Translations under genes and position numbers: made by a program
Part shown: piece after piece, positions 23,201 through 32,960 of the stretch
Layout of the letters: every line of letters starts with the position of its first letter
How positions within the stretch are numbered: the stretch's first letter is position 1
Notes under the pieces: generated by a model
What the model saw: the letters and a program-made list of their open reading frames with translations, nothing else
Database searches by the model: none
What the model was told of the DNA's origin: nothing
From: Kryptolebias marmoratus
Lineage: Eukaryota; Chordata; Actinopteri; Cyprinodontiformes; Rivulidae
NCBI RefSeq assembly: GCF_001649575.2
Contig: NC_051441.1
Location: forward strand, 11,188,225-11,252,224
Direction of reading: 5' to 3'
Length of the DNA stretch: 64,000 bases

Positions 23201-26200
23201 TGCAGGTCAGAGGGGAGTTGGTAGCTTAAGGCTTTAAAGAAGCTAACTTCAGGGTTAGAGAAGAATACGAGACAAGGTCCAGATCTGAGGGTGGGGGGTG
23301 GGGGACATCGTGCAGAAGAAACAGAAGCAGCTTGTTAAAATAAACTTGACTTAACCCTCTTTATTTTTTCCTCCGACTGTTGTTTTGCATCAAGAGAAGC
23401 TCCCAAGATTGGATTTTGCTTTCCTCTTTTTGTTGTATTCTTGTTTTTGTTTCCCCATCTGATTTTTTTTTTTTTGGTGATGGCTGCCATTCCCATAGTG
23501 CATCAGCCCCGAGCACCATCAGACAGTTCCTCTTTTTCTCACTTTTCTCTCTCCCTTTTATCCCGACTACAAAGAGATATTGGGGGGAAAAAAGAAGAAC
23601 AATCATGAAAGTCCCAGTACAAAAAAAAAATGCAAATACTTTAAGACGTTTGTGCACACAGACTCATACTGTCACAGTTCTGTAACTTGAAGGTGCCCAG
23701 TGTGTGACAAGGAATAAAACACCTCAACCCTTTTTGGCACCTTTATCTCTCCATTTCATTTCTTCCTTTTTTTATTTCATCCTGTGAGCACACATCTCTG
23801 CATCTCAGCAGCTTCCCCCGTTACTTTCTTTTTTCTTTTTTTTTAATTCCTCTCCTCCCTGGAGTTCTCTTCCACCCCCTGTTGATCTGTGGCTTTTATT
23901 CCTAGATGTAAAGCCACTGCTTCCCATCAATCTATCCTTCCATCTACCATCCTATTCTACCCCACTGAGTGTTTGATATTTGACGAGGAAGGCTTTGAAG
24001 TAAGCTGACTTTAAAGAGGCCTGCCGATGATGACAGAGAGAACCAGCTGAGGTCTAACCCAGCATGACTGTACGCCAGGCCTGCCGTCTCTTAAAAAACA
24101 AGCCTGTAGCCCCGGGTGCCAGTCAGCGTGCCCCAATCCTTACTGCCAGCGGTGGAAAACGACGCGTGAATTCAGTCAGGATTTGTGTTTGGAAGCTGTT
24201 TGAAAATGGTACAACTGCTAATGTGTTTCTTTCCCCTTTGAAGCATGCGCATCGTCCTCCAAAAGAGATGGTCCCGATGGAGCCGGCGGCATTTGCAGCC
24301 CAGCTGATCTCCCGTCTGGAGAACCTGAAGAGGGAGCAGGACACCATCAGCTCTCTGGAGGAAAGGCTGCAGCAGATTCAGGAGGTTTGTGTGACATCGG
24401 CTCAAATCCGAAAAGTCAGTCTGCCTTTTGTTTCCTGTGATTCATGATTTGTTTTTGGCCTTGGATTCTACCCAGGAGGAGGAAAGAGAGGACACAGACA
24501 TCAATGGCAGTGCTCCCCAACTCTCCCCCCACCCTTTAACCCTCCTCTCTGGCTCCTCCGACGAGGATCCACAGGCCATCTTGGATGAGCACCTTTCTCG
24601 GGTCCTGAAGACCCCCGGCTGCCAGTCTCCCACTGTGATCCGGCACTCCCCTCGCTCCAGCTCACCAGAGCACCAACCATTCAACTGCACAGGCTTCGGA
24701 GTCAAGACCCTGGGGAGGACCGGGCCACCCTGTTCTTCTGTCTCCAGTCCGGACCAGGGGGCGTTCACTCTGGCCTTGGGCCCCAACCGGACCCTCGTAA
24801 GCAGGCAGAGCACAAAACACATCCACCACCACTACATCCACCACCACGCCAGTCCGAAGCCTAAAGAGCAGATAGAAAGGGAGGCGGCGCTCAGGGTGCA
24901 CGGCGTGTGCTCCAGCGGCGGGAGGTGCCAGTCCTGCCAGGTGTACCCCCGCAGTCGCAGCCTGGGCAGAGAAATGTGTGGGGCCGTCACGTTAGAAAAC
25001 AACATGGGGTGAGTCCAAACAACCTCAATAAACCAAATCATTATTTTTTTTCTTTTTTGGGTTCGAGCCTTTACAAAAACCACTATGCTTCTTGTGTTCC
25101 TCCCAGGCGTTCTAGCTCTCTGTCGAGGCGCGTGTGTCGCTCAGGAGCTGAGGATGGCGTCGCGGAGAGATGTGCGGAGGACTGCGGGAGCTTACAGCTG
25201 CCCAGCGACACGGCAGACCCCACCCAGAATGTGTTGCAGTGGATCTTGGAAAGTAAACGCCAGGGCAGGCACAAGTCCAACAGGTGAGCACAGCGCCCTT
25301 ATTTTTGTCTAAAACATCCCTAGTCACTACGATTCTGTGTTGTTTATAAATTGTTCTTTTTGTCTTGCTGTCACGCAGCACCCAGAACACGAAGAAATCC
25401 TTTGGAGGCTCGTCGACTCAGACGCACACTTGGGGAGGTGGTGGAAGCTGTGGCCACCTACGTAGCCACCAGCCAGCGCAGCCATTCATCCAGGACCCTG
25501 CTATGCCTCCTCTGCCCCCTCCCAACACGTTGGCACAACTGGAGGAGGCTTGCCGCAGACTGGAGGAAGTCTCCACCAAACCCACCAAGCAAAGGTACAG
25601 AAACGAGAAACTAGCCCGTCTTATAAAACTTATGTTTGACAGAATTTAGCCATAATGTTGCCCGACTTTCATTGTATCACTCATTTATTTTCTCCCTCTT
25701 TTAAGGCATTCCTTGTCTAGTCTTCAGCGCGAGAAGACCCACCAAGTGTCTGTCCAGGCTGGGAGCGCCGTCCCTCTGTCTCTTACCAGTCCTGGTCCCG
25801 CTGCTGCCCTCATCACCACCAGCACGAGTCTCCAGTCAGAAGAGTACGATGCTTTTAGTGTCCTCTCGGCTAACTTACAGTTCTTGTGTTTTTAGATCCT
25901 ATTGACTCGTCCTGTTTGTTGTTACCTGTACTGCTGACTGTATATGACCAAAACTACAGATCACAGCTCCATGTAGCCTTACTGAGAAAGCAAGGTGCTG
26001 ATCTTAGGCCTTACACACAGACTGTAAGTGCTGTGAGCGTGGAGTAGTCACTGTACTGCCTGATTGATGCGTTCCTTTTATAAAAGTCTATAATGTATCA
26101 TTTTTATTGGCTGTCCTTTCAGTAGCTGGCATTAGACCGAGCCGAGCAGAGCTTAGCACAGAGACGGCGCCTGTGAAGTCGGCCTACAAAGCCTTGGACA

Positions 26201-28760
26201 TAACTGAAGGGGAATTGATAACACTGTGCCCCTTCTCTATGCACACACACTTAATGATTGCTCTGGGTCACACACTTACAGGGAGCCGTTCCTTTAGTTT
26301 CAGTCTAGCACTGTCAGCGGTCCACTTTATTTCAAATCTAAGCAGATTCTTTGCTCCTCAGAAACTTAATTCTCCTTCGCTCGTAAAGCATCACGAGCAT
26401 CCGCGTCCGTCTCTCACGCCCTCCCTCTCTCCGTTTGTGTCCTGGCAGGTGCAAGAAAAGTTTGGGAAGCCACCCTGGCTGCAGCGGGGAGACGGTGGTG
26501 ACGTATTTCTTCTGCGGGGAGGAGATTCCTTACCGGAGGACCATGAAGAGTCACAGTCTCACTTTGGGTCACTTCAAGGAGCAGCTCCGCAAGAAGGGCA
26601 ACTACAGGTACGGGCTTTACTCGAGTGAATGTGGCGACAGTAAAACACAGTGTTCAGTGTTTCTGCTGGGATGAAAAAACAGCAAAGACTGAACTTGAAA
26701 GACTCAAAGTTTAAGCAAGCAAGCCAATCTATTAAAGGGCTCCATGCTGCAGTGGAACGTAGTAAAACTCTGCATCAATAAAGACTTGAATTTCTGTTGG
26801 TGTTTGTTTCAGGCTGGTTTTGTACTCCTGCAATAAAAAAGGAAAAGACAAGAGGGGAGGGTGGTGCAGAGGTTAGTGGGAGAGTTTGAACTGCTGCGAT
26901 TTGGGTCCCATCTGGTATTGATTTCCATGCTAAGGCACACTTAATACACATGACTTTGAAGCCCCAGCCTCTTTCATTTTAACCAACAAAGACTCGCACA
27001 AATGGCCAGTGTGCAAATTCTTCACTGATGCTATCAGGGCCTCTTTTTCTTTTTCTTTTTTCCCCCTCCTCCGCTCGTGTGTGCGTATTTGCTTGTGTTG
27101 AATGTGCGCCGTGTTTACACATGTTGCAATCATTTTATGGATATTTTTGAGAGGCGGATTGTTAAATGCCAGATCCGCTCGTTTGCCCTGCTTACAGGGC
27201 CTCCGTCTGAGGGCGTGCAGCTTCAACGGGGTTTTTTGCTTAGAGATTTTTTTTTTTTTTTTACACTTTGATTGCTTCTATCTTGTGGGCGTTAAAGGGC
27301 AAAGAAGATCAAACATTTATTGTTTAGGCTGCTTCAGAAGACGCACGGATTGAGTGTGGTGTTAATAATTACAGGTATCGAGCTGGAAGTAAAAGCAGAA
27401 CGGATTTAAACCTTTTCCTGTCCAGATGTGTGCAGGTTTTTTTTTGGATCAACAAATGCGACAAGTACTTAGCTCTGGGCTCTTCACATCTGTCCATCTG
27501 AAGGCCCCCCCCTCCCTTTTGATTCCTCTTCTTTTCCGCTTTGGCCCGCTGCCCCGGTTCCTGTGTCATACCAGCCACATTTTTTTTTTTTTTTTTTGGG
27601 AAAGCGAGCTGCTTTAATAGCAGCCAGAGAATGTGTGGAGTTGGGTCATTTCAACATGGCAGCGGTTCAACACAGAACAGTACTGCTGGGCCCTGCCAGA
27701 CGATATTGGTGCCAGATGTCAGCACAAACGGAGGGAGAGGAGGAGAAAGGTGGTGGGACGGAGGAGGGGGCTCTAGCCACATGAAACATGCTCCAGTGGA
27801 AATTCTGTCTCTTTTAGCAAAGAAAAAAAAATCATAACTCTTTGAAGATTTTCCTTCTTTTCAAGAGTAGAAAAGCTGCAGATTTCTTTCTTTTGTATTG
27901 TCCTCTCAGTGGAAAAGGATTAAACAGAAATAAAAAAAAAACAGAAGATAAACCAAAGAAAGCTCAAAACACATGATAACTGAGTTGTTGTTTCATTAAA
28001 GTCTTCCTGTATTTTTATTGGCTGCCACCCTTGTGTACCACTGCAGCTTTCCTCCCTGACATACCTGTAGCTGTCCCACACATGGAGCAAATCGAGGCAT
28101 TTTTCCATTACGTAGTTAATGAGCGGATTCCCAGACCCCGCTAACCGACCTACCCCCGCTGTTTTCTCTTCCTCTTAAATGAGGACTGGTGGTGGTGGTG
28201 GGGAGAGGGGGGTTGCATCATTATGCCCCAGTGAAGTCATGACTGACGAGAAGCCCCTCCTTAGATTTTTCTCCTTCGACACACAGAGTTGCCCGTTAGC
28301 TGCCCTTCTTACAGTGAGAGCCATTACAGGGGTGAGGAAGGTGTACTTCCCACCCTCTCCTCCTCCTTCACCTTTTCCCTCTTTTTCTGTAACAATTAAG
28401 CAATGATGGGGAGAAAGCGATGGGTCTGTCTTCTAAAGCAGACCTGTGTGAGCTGGTTGGCTGCTGCTAGACAGGAAACTAAATTCAGGCGGCTGAGAAA
28501 GAAGTCTGATGTTTCAAACGGTCACATATAAAAACAGCGGCAGATAGCCAGGCTCTTGAATCTTGATTGCGGTTCGTGAAAAAGGAAAGGCGTTTCTGGT
28601 TGTTAACGCTCCCCATGTGCCTCTGTGATGCAGGTACTACTTCAAGAAAGCCAGCGACGAGTTCGAGTGCGGCGCCGTGTTCGAGGAGGTGTCAGACGAC
28701 GGCTCCTTGTTGCCCACGTATGAGGGCAAGATCCTGGGGAAGGTGGAGAGGATGGAGTGA
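16482..28760 (+). CDS. axin2: axin2, Axin-2 (conductin) Wnt scaffold, complete CDS of ten exons
   Basis: Join 16482-17278, 19833-19964, 22413-22515, 24244-24384, 24476-25008, 25107-25283, 25379-25594, 25706-25843, 26449-26607, 28634-28760. The total is 2523 bases, 840 codons plus TGA; human AXIN2 is 843. Every junction is GT-AG and every phase fits. Modules in order: tankyrase-binding [10 protein letters not shown] (20-29), RGS domain (about 80-200, binds APC), GSK3-binding helix (about 352-391), beta-catenin-binding helix [16 protein letters not shown] (about 420-435), a His-rich linker (HHHYIHHH, about 508-515), and a C-terminal DIX domain (about 760-839) for polymerisation with Axin/Dishevelled. 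Axin2 assembles the cytoplasmic beta-catenin destruction complex and is a negative-feedback target of Wnt signalling. The start (GGAGCCATGA) gives an N-terminus collinear with human AXIN2. Axin1 is excluded by the Axin2-like [16 protein letters not shown] start. Confidence 0.97.
17300..18272 (+). repeat. Three tandem units of dispersed repeat family A
   Basis: Three successive units of about 300 bases, starting near 17308, 17606 and 17910. Each starts with 'ctgtctgttagcaaaat' or a close variant, then a 'gat(ttt)aatgaaa' block, 'tacatctacagctgatga', 'ggagtc' and 'caagatgg', and ends with 'gtggtagtagctgagagtca' or a variant. The block terminates in 'ggcgggcgatgtgcattcct', 'tcaaggactgctagg', which is also seen at 1300-1350. 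Confidence 0.8.
19449..19478 (+). repeat. (TG)n followed by poly-G
   Basis: About nine TG units directly joined to about 12 G. Reverse-complement form of the C-run/(CA)n tracts at 10469 and 11109. Confidence 0.9.
19833..19964 (+). CDS. axin2: axin2 exon 3 (residues about 266-309)
   Basis: The acceptor is ctggaacag and the donor is AGCGT/gtaagt. The exon encodes [20 protein letters not shown] followed by [20 protein letters not shown], the conserved Ser/Thr-rich block after the RGS region (human [20 protein letters not shown]). Upstream TG/CTG-rich DNA gives spurious Cys codons that are intronic. Confidence 0.93.
19965..22412 (+). other. axin2: axin2 intron 3
   Basis: GT-AG intron of about 2.45 kb. 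It contains a (TG)n tract at 19987-20008, purine-rich DNA with a G4-capable GGGATGGGGGTGGGTG run at 21402-21424, and a family B arm at 21640-21865. No exon seen. Confidence 0.7.
21640..21865 (-). repeat. Family B repeat, single arm
   Basis: Carries 'agctgttagctcacctgtcc', 'cagctgaggttgttcaaaga', 'gctacacacgacgagtaaag' and 'ttgctcataacc', then 'cttcaaaaggcctgaacc'. It matches the right arms at 6890-7085 and 50240-50350. The left arm is missing or too diverged to see. Confidence 0.6.
22413..22515 (+). CDS. axin2: axin2 exon 4 (residues about 310-344)
   Basis: The acceptor is ccctccag and the donor is TTTACA/gtaagt. The exon encodes [20 protein letters not shown] then [14 protein letters not shown], closely matching human [20 protein letters not shown]. 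It ends in phase 0. Confidence 0.93.
22516..24243 (+). other. axin2: axin2 intron 4
   Basis: GT-AG intron of 1.73 kb. It contains CA runs near 22719-22730, a G-rich GGGTGGGGGGTGGGGG run around 23290-23306 and T/A-rich low complexity at 23460-23840. No exon seen. Confidence 0.65.
24244..24384 (+). CDS. axin2: axin2 exon 5: GSK3-binding helix
   Basis: The acceptor is cctttgaag and the donor is CAGGAG/gtttgt. Exactly 47 codons: [47 protein letters not shown]. The [14 protein letters not shown] pattern is the amphipathic helix that docks GSK3 in Axin proteins. The donor (GTTTGT) is a little weak. Confidence 0.93.
24476..25008 (+). CDS. axin2: axin2 exon 6: beta-catenin-binding helix and His-rich linker
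   Basis: The acceptor is ttctacccag and the donor is AACATGGG/gtgagt. The exon runs from [12 protein letters not shown] through [20 protein letters not shown] (beta-catenin-binding helix plus the conserved TPGCQSP), [20 protein letters not shown] and a Cys-containing segment [20 protein letters not shown]. All have counterparts in human AXIN2. Intron 5 before it is only 91 bases. Confidence 0.94.
25107..25283 (+). CDS. axin2: axin2 exon 7
   Basis: The acceptor is tcctcccag and the donor is TCCAACAG/gtgagc. It encodes a poorly conserved linker and then [20 protein letters not shown], matching human RSQDVWQWMLESERQS. This segment lies in the protein phosphatase 2A-binding linker of Axin proteins, by family knowledge. 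Confidence 0.92.
25379..25594 (+). CDS. axin2: axin2 exon 8
   Basis: The acceptor is gtcacgcag and the donor is AAGCAAAG/gtacag. It contains the conserved [37 protein letters not shown] block, nearly identical to human [20 protein letters not shown]. The start is a Gly/Ser-rich linker ([10 protein letters not shown]). Confidence 0.94.
25706..25843 (+). CDS. axin2: axin2 exon 9 (variable linker before DIX)
   Basis: The acceptor is tcttttaag and the donor is TCAGAAGA/gtacga, the weakest donor of the gene. It was chosen because the phase then joins exactly to the DIX exon. It encodes the low-conservation [20 protein letters not shown] and the following Ser/Thr/Ala-rich linker. The human counterpart is similarly variable. 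Confidence 0.85.
26449..26607 (+). CDS. axin2: axin2 exon 10: first half of DIX domain
   Basis: The acceptor is tcctggcag and the donor is AACTACAG/gtacgg. It encodes [14 protein letters not shown] then [39 protein letters not shown]. This is the N-terminal half of DIX, the head-to-tail polymerisation domain shared with Dishevelled, almost identical to human [20 protein letters not shown]. Confidence 0.95.
26608..28633 (+). other. axin2: axin2 intron 10
   Basis: GT-AG intron of about 2.03 kb, without recognisable exons. It contains T-runs at 27250-27262 and 27580-27597 and a (GGT)n-like run at 28190-28200. Confidence 0.65.
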
Positions 28761-28971
28761 CTCCGTGCCGCCGGTGTCGTGGAATACACTCCTGCGGATG
28801 CCTCACGCTCTCGGTGGATATCCTTCGTTTAAGCTAAGACTGCAGGACTGAAGATGTCGAAGGAAAGCTGAGCTTCGGCAGATGGGACTTGATGAAACGC
28901 AGAGGACAAGAACAAAGGATATTTTCTGGACTTAGGAGAGAACATCTGCCTTGGATTGAAGAAAACACGGA

Positions 28972-28995
28972 CTGTGTGTGTGTGTGTGTGTGTGT
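28972..28995 (+). repeat. (TG)n in axin2 3'UTR
   Basis: About 12 TG units, transcribed in the 3'UTR. Confidence 0.9.
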
Positions 28996-29721
28996 CGGAC
29001 TGAAACCTTTCCTGTAGAGACTTTAGGTGAATGACCACTTGTCAGGGAAGCAGTGGCTTTAATCTGGGACTGAGAGCTGACCTGAACCCTGCCTGTGCCG
29101 GTGTCTGCTCATGAGCGCCTCCCAAGCACATCCCGTTTACGGAGACATCCATGTACATTGTTTTTGCATCGTATGGGACGCTCATATCGCGGTGTAAAGA
29201 TTTCTATTGCTATTTATTGGAAATTTCCCAGTCCGGTCCGAGTAGCTCAGACTGGACAGATTTCTACAGTTTTTCCACTTCCAAAATCCTTCCCTTCGGA
29301 GTCCTGTAGGAAAAGAAAGGGTTCTATTTCCTTTCAACCCTTCTTATTGAACCAGTAAAAAAAATGCCTCCGTAACAACTGATCTCTTTGCTGGATGACG
29401 CTTGGAGAAATGGCTCTTAGAGTTAAAAGTTCGATCATATATTTACTACTGCGGCGCTTTTTGTGGATGTTTTCCTATCTGCTCTGAAGGGCTCTCAGTG
29501 TGTTAGGGAAAACAAGCAAAATGCTATTAATGTTTAATTCCCCCCCCCTTCCCTGGGATTCTGCCCAGGTAGCCTTGATCAGTTAGTGCCTTTGTTTCCG
29601 TGGCGCAGGCATCGCACAAATAACCTACATGTGTAGGAAACTGCTCGGAAACAGGTCCCCGAAAATGTGTTTACACCCATATGAATATTTTCCAACAGAA
29701 AGCTCTATCATGTGTTCCTCA

Positions 29722-29748
29722 GTGTGTGTGTGTGTGTGTGTGTGTGTG
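29722..29748 (+). repeat. (TG)n in axin2 3'UTR
   Basis: About 13 TG units, the second transcribed tract in the same 3'UTR. Confidence 0.9.
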
Positions 29749-30082
29749 AATCCTGCACTCTGAGCTGCAGATTTAAATGCTTATATACACTATGTTCATA
29801 GTGTTTTTACTTGAGTACAGTAGCTGTGCCTACATGGATTCCTCCCATGTTTTTACCCAGTTTTCAGGGTCTGTTTAATCCCTTGGTTTTCACAAGGGGC
29901 CTTATGTTTAAAAGATATTTTTTATGGCTTTCTAGTATCATCATGTTTATGTTTTAATGATATTTGCTTTTCTTGTTTTCTCCGGCTCCACGTGTAAACT
30001 GTAAATTATGCGTTCTATAAAGCTCCGTTGAGAAGATGACTCGGTACTTTAATTATTGTAATTATAAAGAGATGTAGCCTTT

Positions 30083-30088
30083 ATTAAA
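30083..30088 (+). terminator. axin2: Probable poly(A) signal of axin2
   Basis: ATTAAA, the commonest variant signal, in an AT-rich stretch 1.3 kb past the stop. It is followed by TGTTCTATTTTTC and, further on, TG/T-rich DNA (30135-30151) suitable as a downstream element. Confidence 0.6.
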
Positions 30089-30105
30089 ATGTTCTATTTT
30101 TCAAA

Positions 30106-32640
30106 TTAGCAGATTGCTTCCTGTGGTTTTGTGCACGTGTGTGTGTGTGTGATCATCTCACGCAGCCTGCTGTGCAGAGTGCAACTCGTTGGGTCCTGTG
30201 AGAAATTTCCGATAGATTTGCATCCATTATCAGCTCTTAATGTGCTCCCTGCTGGAAATTAAAACACGCAGCCTTAATTTGGCCACTAGAGCCTCTGTGT
30301 GTTTTTATGGTAAGGCAGAGAAGGAGCTAAGTGTGTGTTAATGAGACATTTGGCAAACATGCAGTCTGTCATAAGTCCATATTCGTCAGCTGTTTACGGG
30401 GTGAAATGTTTGGCCTCCTGTGGCACTTTATGTAGCGAGGGTGAGGCTTGTTTTTTTATTTTCTCAGACTCATGTAAGGTAATAAAAAAATATGTATATA
30501 TCCTCCGAACTGATGAACTTCAGACAGATGTTTAGACTTAAAATAAAAACAGAATCAAGTTACAGTTAAAGGCTCAAACTGCTGATTGTTAGCTTTAATC
30601 ACGAGGAGGCGGCCGACTGATGAGATGCTTTCTAAACGCATCTCTGATCTCCATTAAAGGCCTAGTATTCCTTCGAAAGAATGCGTATCGCCCGCCACCT
30701 TTCAGGCCAAGCTTTCAGACTGAGATCATTTAATGTTGAGAAATGGTGAGCCGTTTTGGTCGAACCATAAATGGCATTGAGCGCGACCTCGTGACCCAGA
30801 GATGTGTCGCGCTCTGACCCAGCTGGGACCTTTTCTGAGTGGAGTTTTGCACGTTGGTACCTGTCCGAGGTGTGCCTGCGGACCACCGGGGGCAGACACC
30901 AGGTCCACATGGGTCAAGCTAGTACAGAACGTGGATGGATCGTTTCCAAAGCACCGATGTGTTTAGCCGCGTGAAAAGAACTTCCAAACAAGACGATGAA
31001 GGTGGAAAAACCATCATCTATCAGAAAATGTCATTAAGCATCTTAAAAAGCCACACATGAGAAACTCTGATCGCGGAGTTCACCGGGACTCTTTACACGG
31101 CGTCGTGGAAACGGTTAACGGCCGCGTGGGTTCGCACACCTGCGCGCTCTTATCTTGGCACACAACCACGCCCCCCTCCTCCTCCTTCGCCCGCTCTCCT
31201 TTCAACTTGCCTCGGGTTGGAGAGTTGCTTATGCTGCCTTTCATATTGAAAGGGCATCATGATATTGTTAAAATACCATTTTGCTGCCTTTCATCAGGAA
31301 AGGTCAGTGCATACACTTGAAGGCCATCCTTCAGAGTCTTCAGAAGCGCTCATTCAGCGCGGCGCCGCTGTCAGAGGCGCCTTCTGAACCCCGCCTGTGT
31401 GCGCGGAGCTATTTTAGATGGAGGGTCATCTTTTTGAAGAAAGCTGCAGGGTTTGGTAAACTTTAGACGGCTCCTTTCATTCACGTTGAGCTTTTCATAA
31501 GTAGGTGGGTACTTAGATTTGTGGGCATTAGGTTTGATGATGGACTTTAACAATCAGGGGATTATTTATGAATGACAGGAATCTTTTGACTGAACCACCT
31601 CAGTGCCCTCAAGGTTTGAGAAGTTAATCATTAACTGAGAAGAAGAAGAAGAAGGTTTGCAAATATAGAATATCTGATCTCCTCATTTTTGTTTTTGCAG
31701 AAGCATTTCAGCATTCCTTGAAAGAACACGTCACCCGCCATCTTTCATGTTTTAAACAGAGTTTGTCTTATGATGAGAAGGAGGAGAAAAGAGAAAGCAA
31801 GGATCTGACATCCCAAACAGGAAGTAGAAGCTGGCTCAGCTACATGGAAGGTAAATTCCAGGTGCAGTCATTGTGCTTTTCAGTTTCCAAAGTTAGTTTT
31901 TTTTTTAGTTAATCCTGTGACGAATTGTTTGAAACGTAAAAGACGTTTTTGGGAGAAGACATTTAAATGTAGATGAAGTCAAAGACCAGCTGAGCGTATG
32001 GTCCCTGCTGTGTGTCACCACAAACCTCAGGTCTTCAGCCATCCCACCAGAGGTGGGTATAAAAGAGCGAGACCCCCAATTTGTGCTCCCCGAAGCCCTT
32101 CATTTGGAGCCTGGATCGACGTAGCGGGCTGTTCCACACCAGGCATGGACCCAGACAGCCACAGGACTGTGGTCAACCAGGGGGGGCCTCGGCTGGATCC
32201 TGGTCGGGCTTGGGCACCGGCGCCGCTGACGGAGCCGATCTGGGCCCCGTGGGACCAATCAGCTGGATGCTGCGCTCCAACCAATCACAGCCCCGACCTG
32301 CTGACGGAGCGGAGCACGGCCATCACTTCCAGTTAGAGTGGAGCTACCACCAAACGATGGGAAAGGGACAGTCCAGATACTTTGTAGTGTGCTCCAGTGG
32401 AGATGTTATGAATAATTATTATCTTACCTGTTGTGTATAGTTCTTTGAACAACCTCAGTTTGGAGAAATTAAGTTTTATCATCATCTGCTGCCAAAGGCA
32501 AAAGGGCAATAATGTGTATGCAAAATATGTCATGAGAAACTTATTATTGGGTATAAATGCAGATCTTATAAACTTTTGGAGTCAAACTAATTCAAAATGG
32601 CTACTCAGAGAGGGGTCAGTCTGGTGGGAGTTTAAGTCTT
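30106..32640. other. Intergenic, downstream of axin2
   Basis: No gene seen. Family A fragments in minus orientation lie at about 30656-30745 and 31705-31770. A GC-rich segment at 32040-32340 has TATAAAAG at 32058-32065. An (GAA)n-like tract is at 31638-31654. Confidence 0.5.
30656..30745 (-). repeat. Family A terminus, minus orientation
   Basis: 'agtattccttcgaaagaatg', 'cgtatcgcccgccacctttc' is the reverse complement of the family A end at 18220-18265. It is followed by 'gactgagatcatttaatgtt', matching the same position at 45530. Confidence 0.65.
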
Positions 32641-32960
32641 ATCTCTAAACCAGTGCTCTCCAGTCCTGGTCCTCGAGGGCCACCATCCTGCATGTTTTAC
32701 TTGTTTCTCTGCTCCAACACACCTGATTTAAATCAATGGGTGATTAACAGGTTTCTGCAGAACATGAAGAGGTAATTTAACCACTGAATCAGGTGTGTTG
32801 GAGCAGGGAAACAAGAAAAACATGCAGGATGGTGGCCCTCGAGGACCAGGATTGGAGACCCCTGCTCTAAACCAAAGAGCTATCTGCAATACGTAACATA
32901 TTTCTTGTTAATAACCTTTCCACAGAAGCCCACTCCCTTTAAGGAGAGTATTCCATGTCT
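32370..32960. repeat. Family B palindromic element interrupted by other repeats
   Basis: The left arm at 32370-32480 contains 'tcttacctgttgtgtatagt', 'tctttgaacaacctcagttt', 'ggagaaatt'. The right arm terminus at 32873-32950 contains 'aaagagctatctgcaatacg', 'taataacctttccacagaag'. Between them lie a family A fragment (about 32525-32605) and the hAT-like MITE at 32651-32864, so the element is composite. Confidence 0.6.
32651..32864. mobile_element. hAT-type MITE with 8-bp target-site duplication
   Basis: 214-base element with inverted termini of about 75 bases. The left end reads CAGTGCTCTCCAGTCCTGGT, and the right end read backwards is CAGGGGTCTCCAATCCTGGT. Both continue CCTCGAGGGCCACCATCCTG. 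It is flanked by a perfect direct repeat CTCTAAAC at 32643-32650 and 32865-32872. An 8-base duplication and CAG...CTG ends are hallmarks of hAT elements. It is non-autonomous with no coding capacity, and common in fish in my knowledge. Confidence 0.88.

Larger units (their letters stand above)
28634..30105 (+). other. axin2: axin2 last exon: end of DIX, stop and 3'UTR
   Basis: The acceptor is gtgatgcag. Coding runs from 28634 to 28760 ([20 protein letters not shown] through [11 protein letters not shown], then TGA). The 3'UTR of about 1.34 kb holds (TG)n tracts at 28972-28995 and 29722-29748, and an ATTAAA poly(A) signal at 30083-30088. T-rich, AT-rich sequence surrounds the signal. The end position is approximate. 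Confidence 0.85.
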
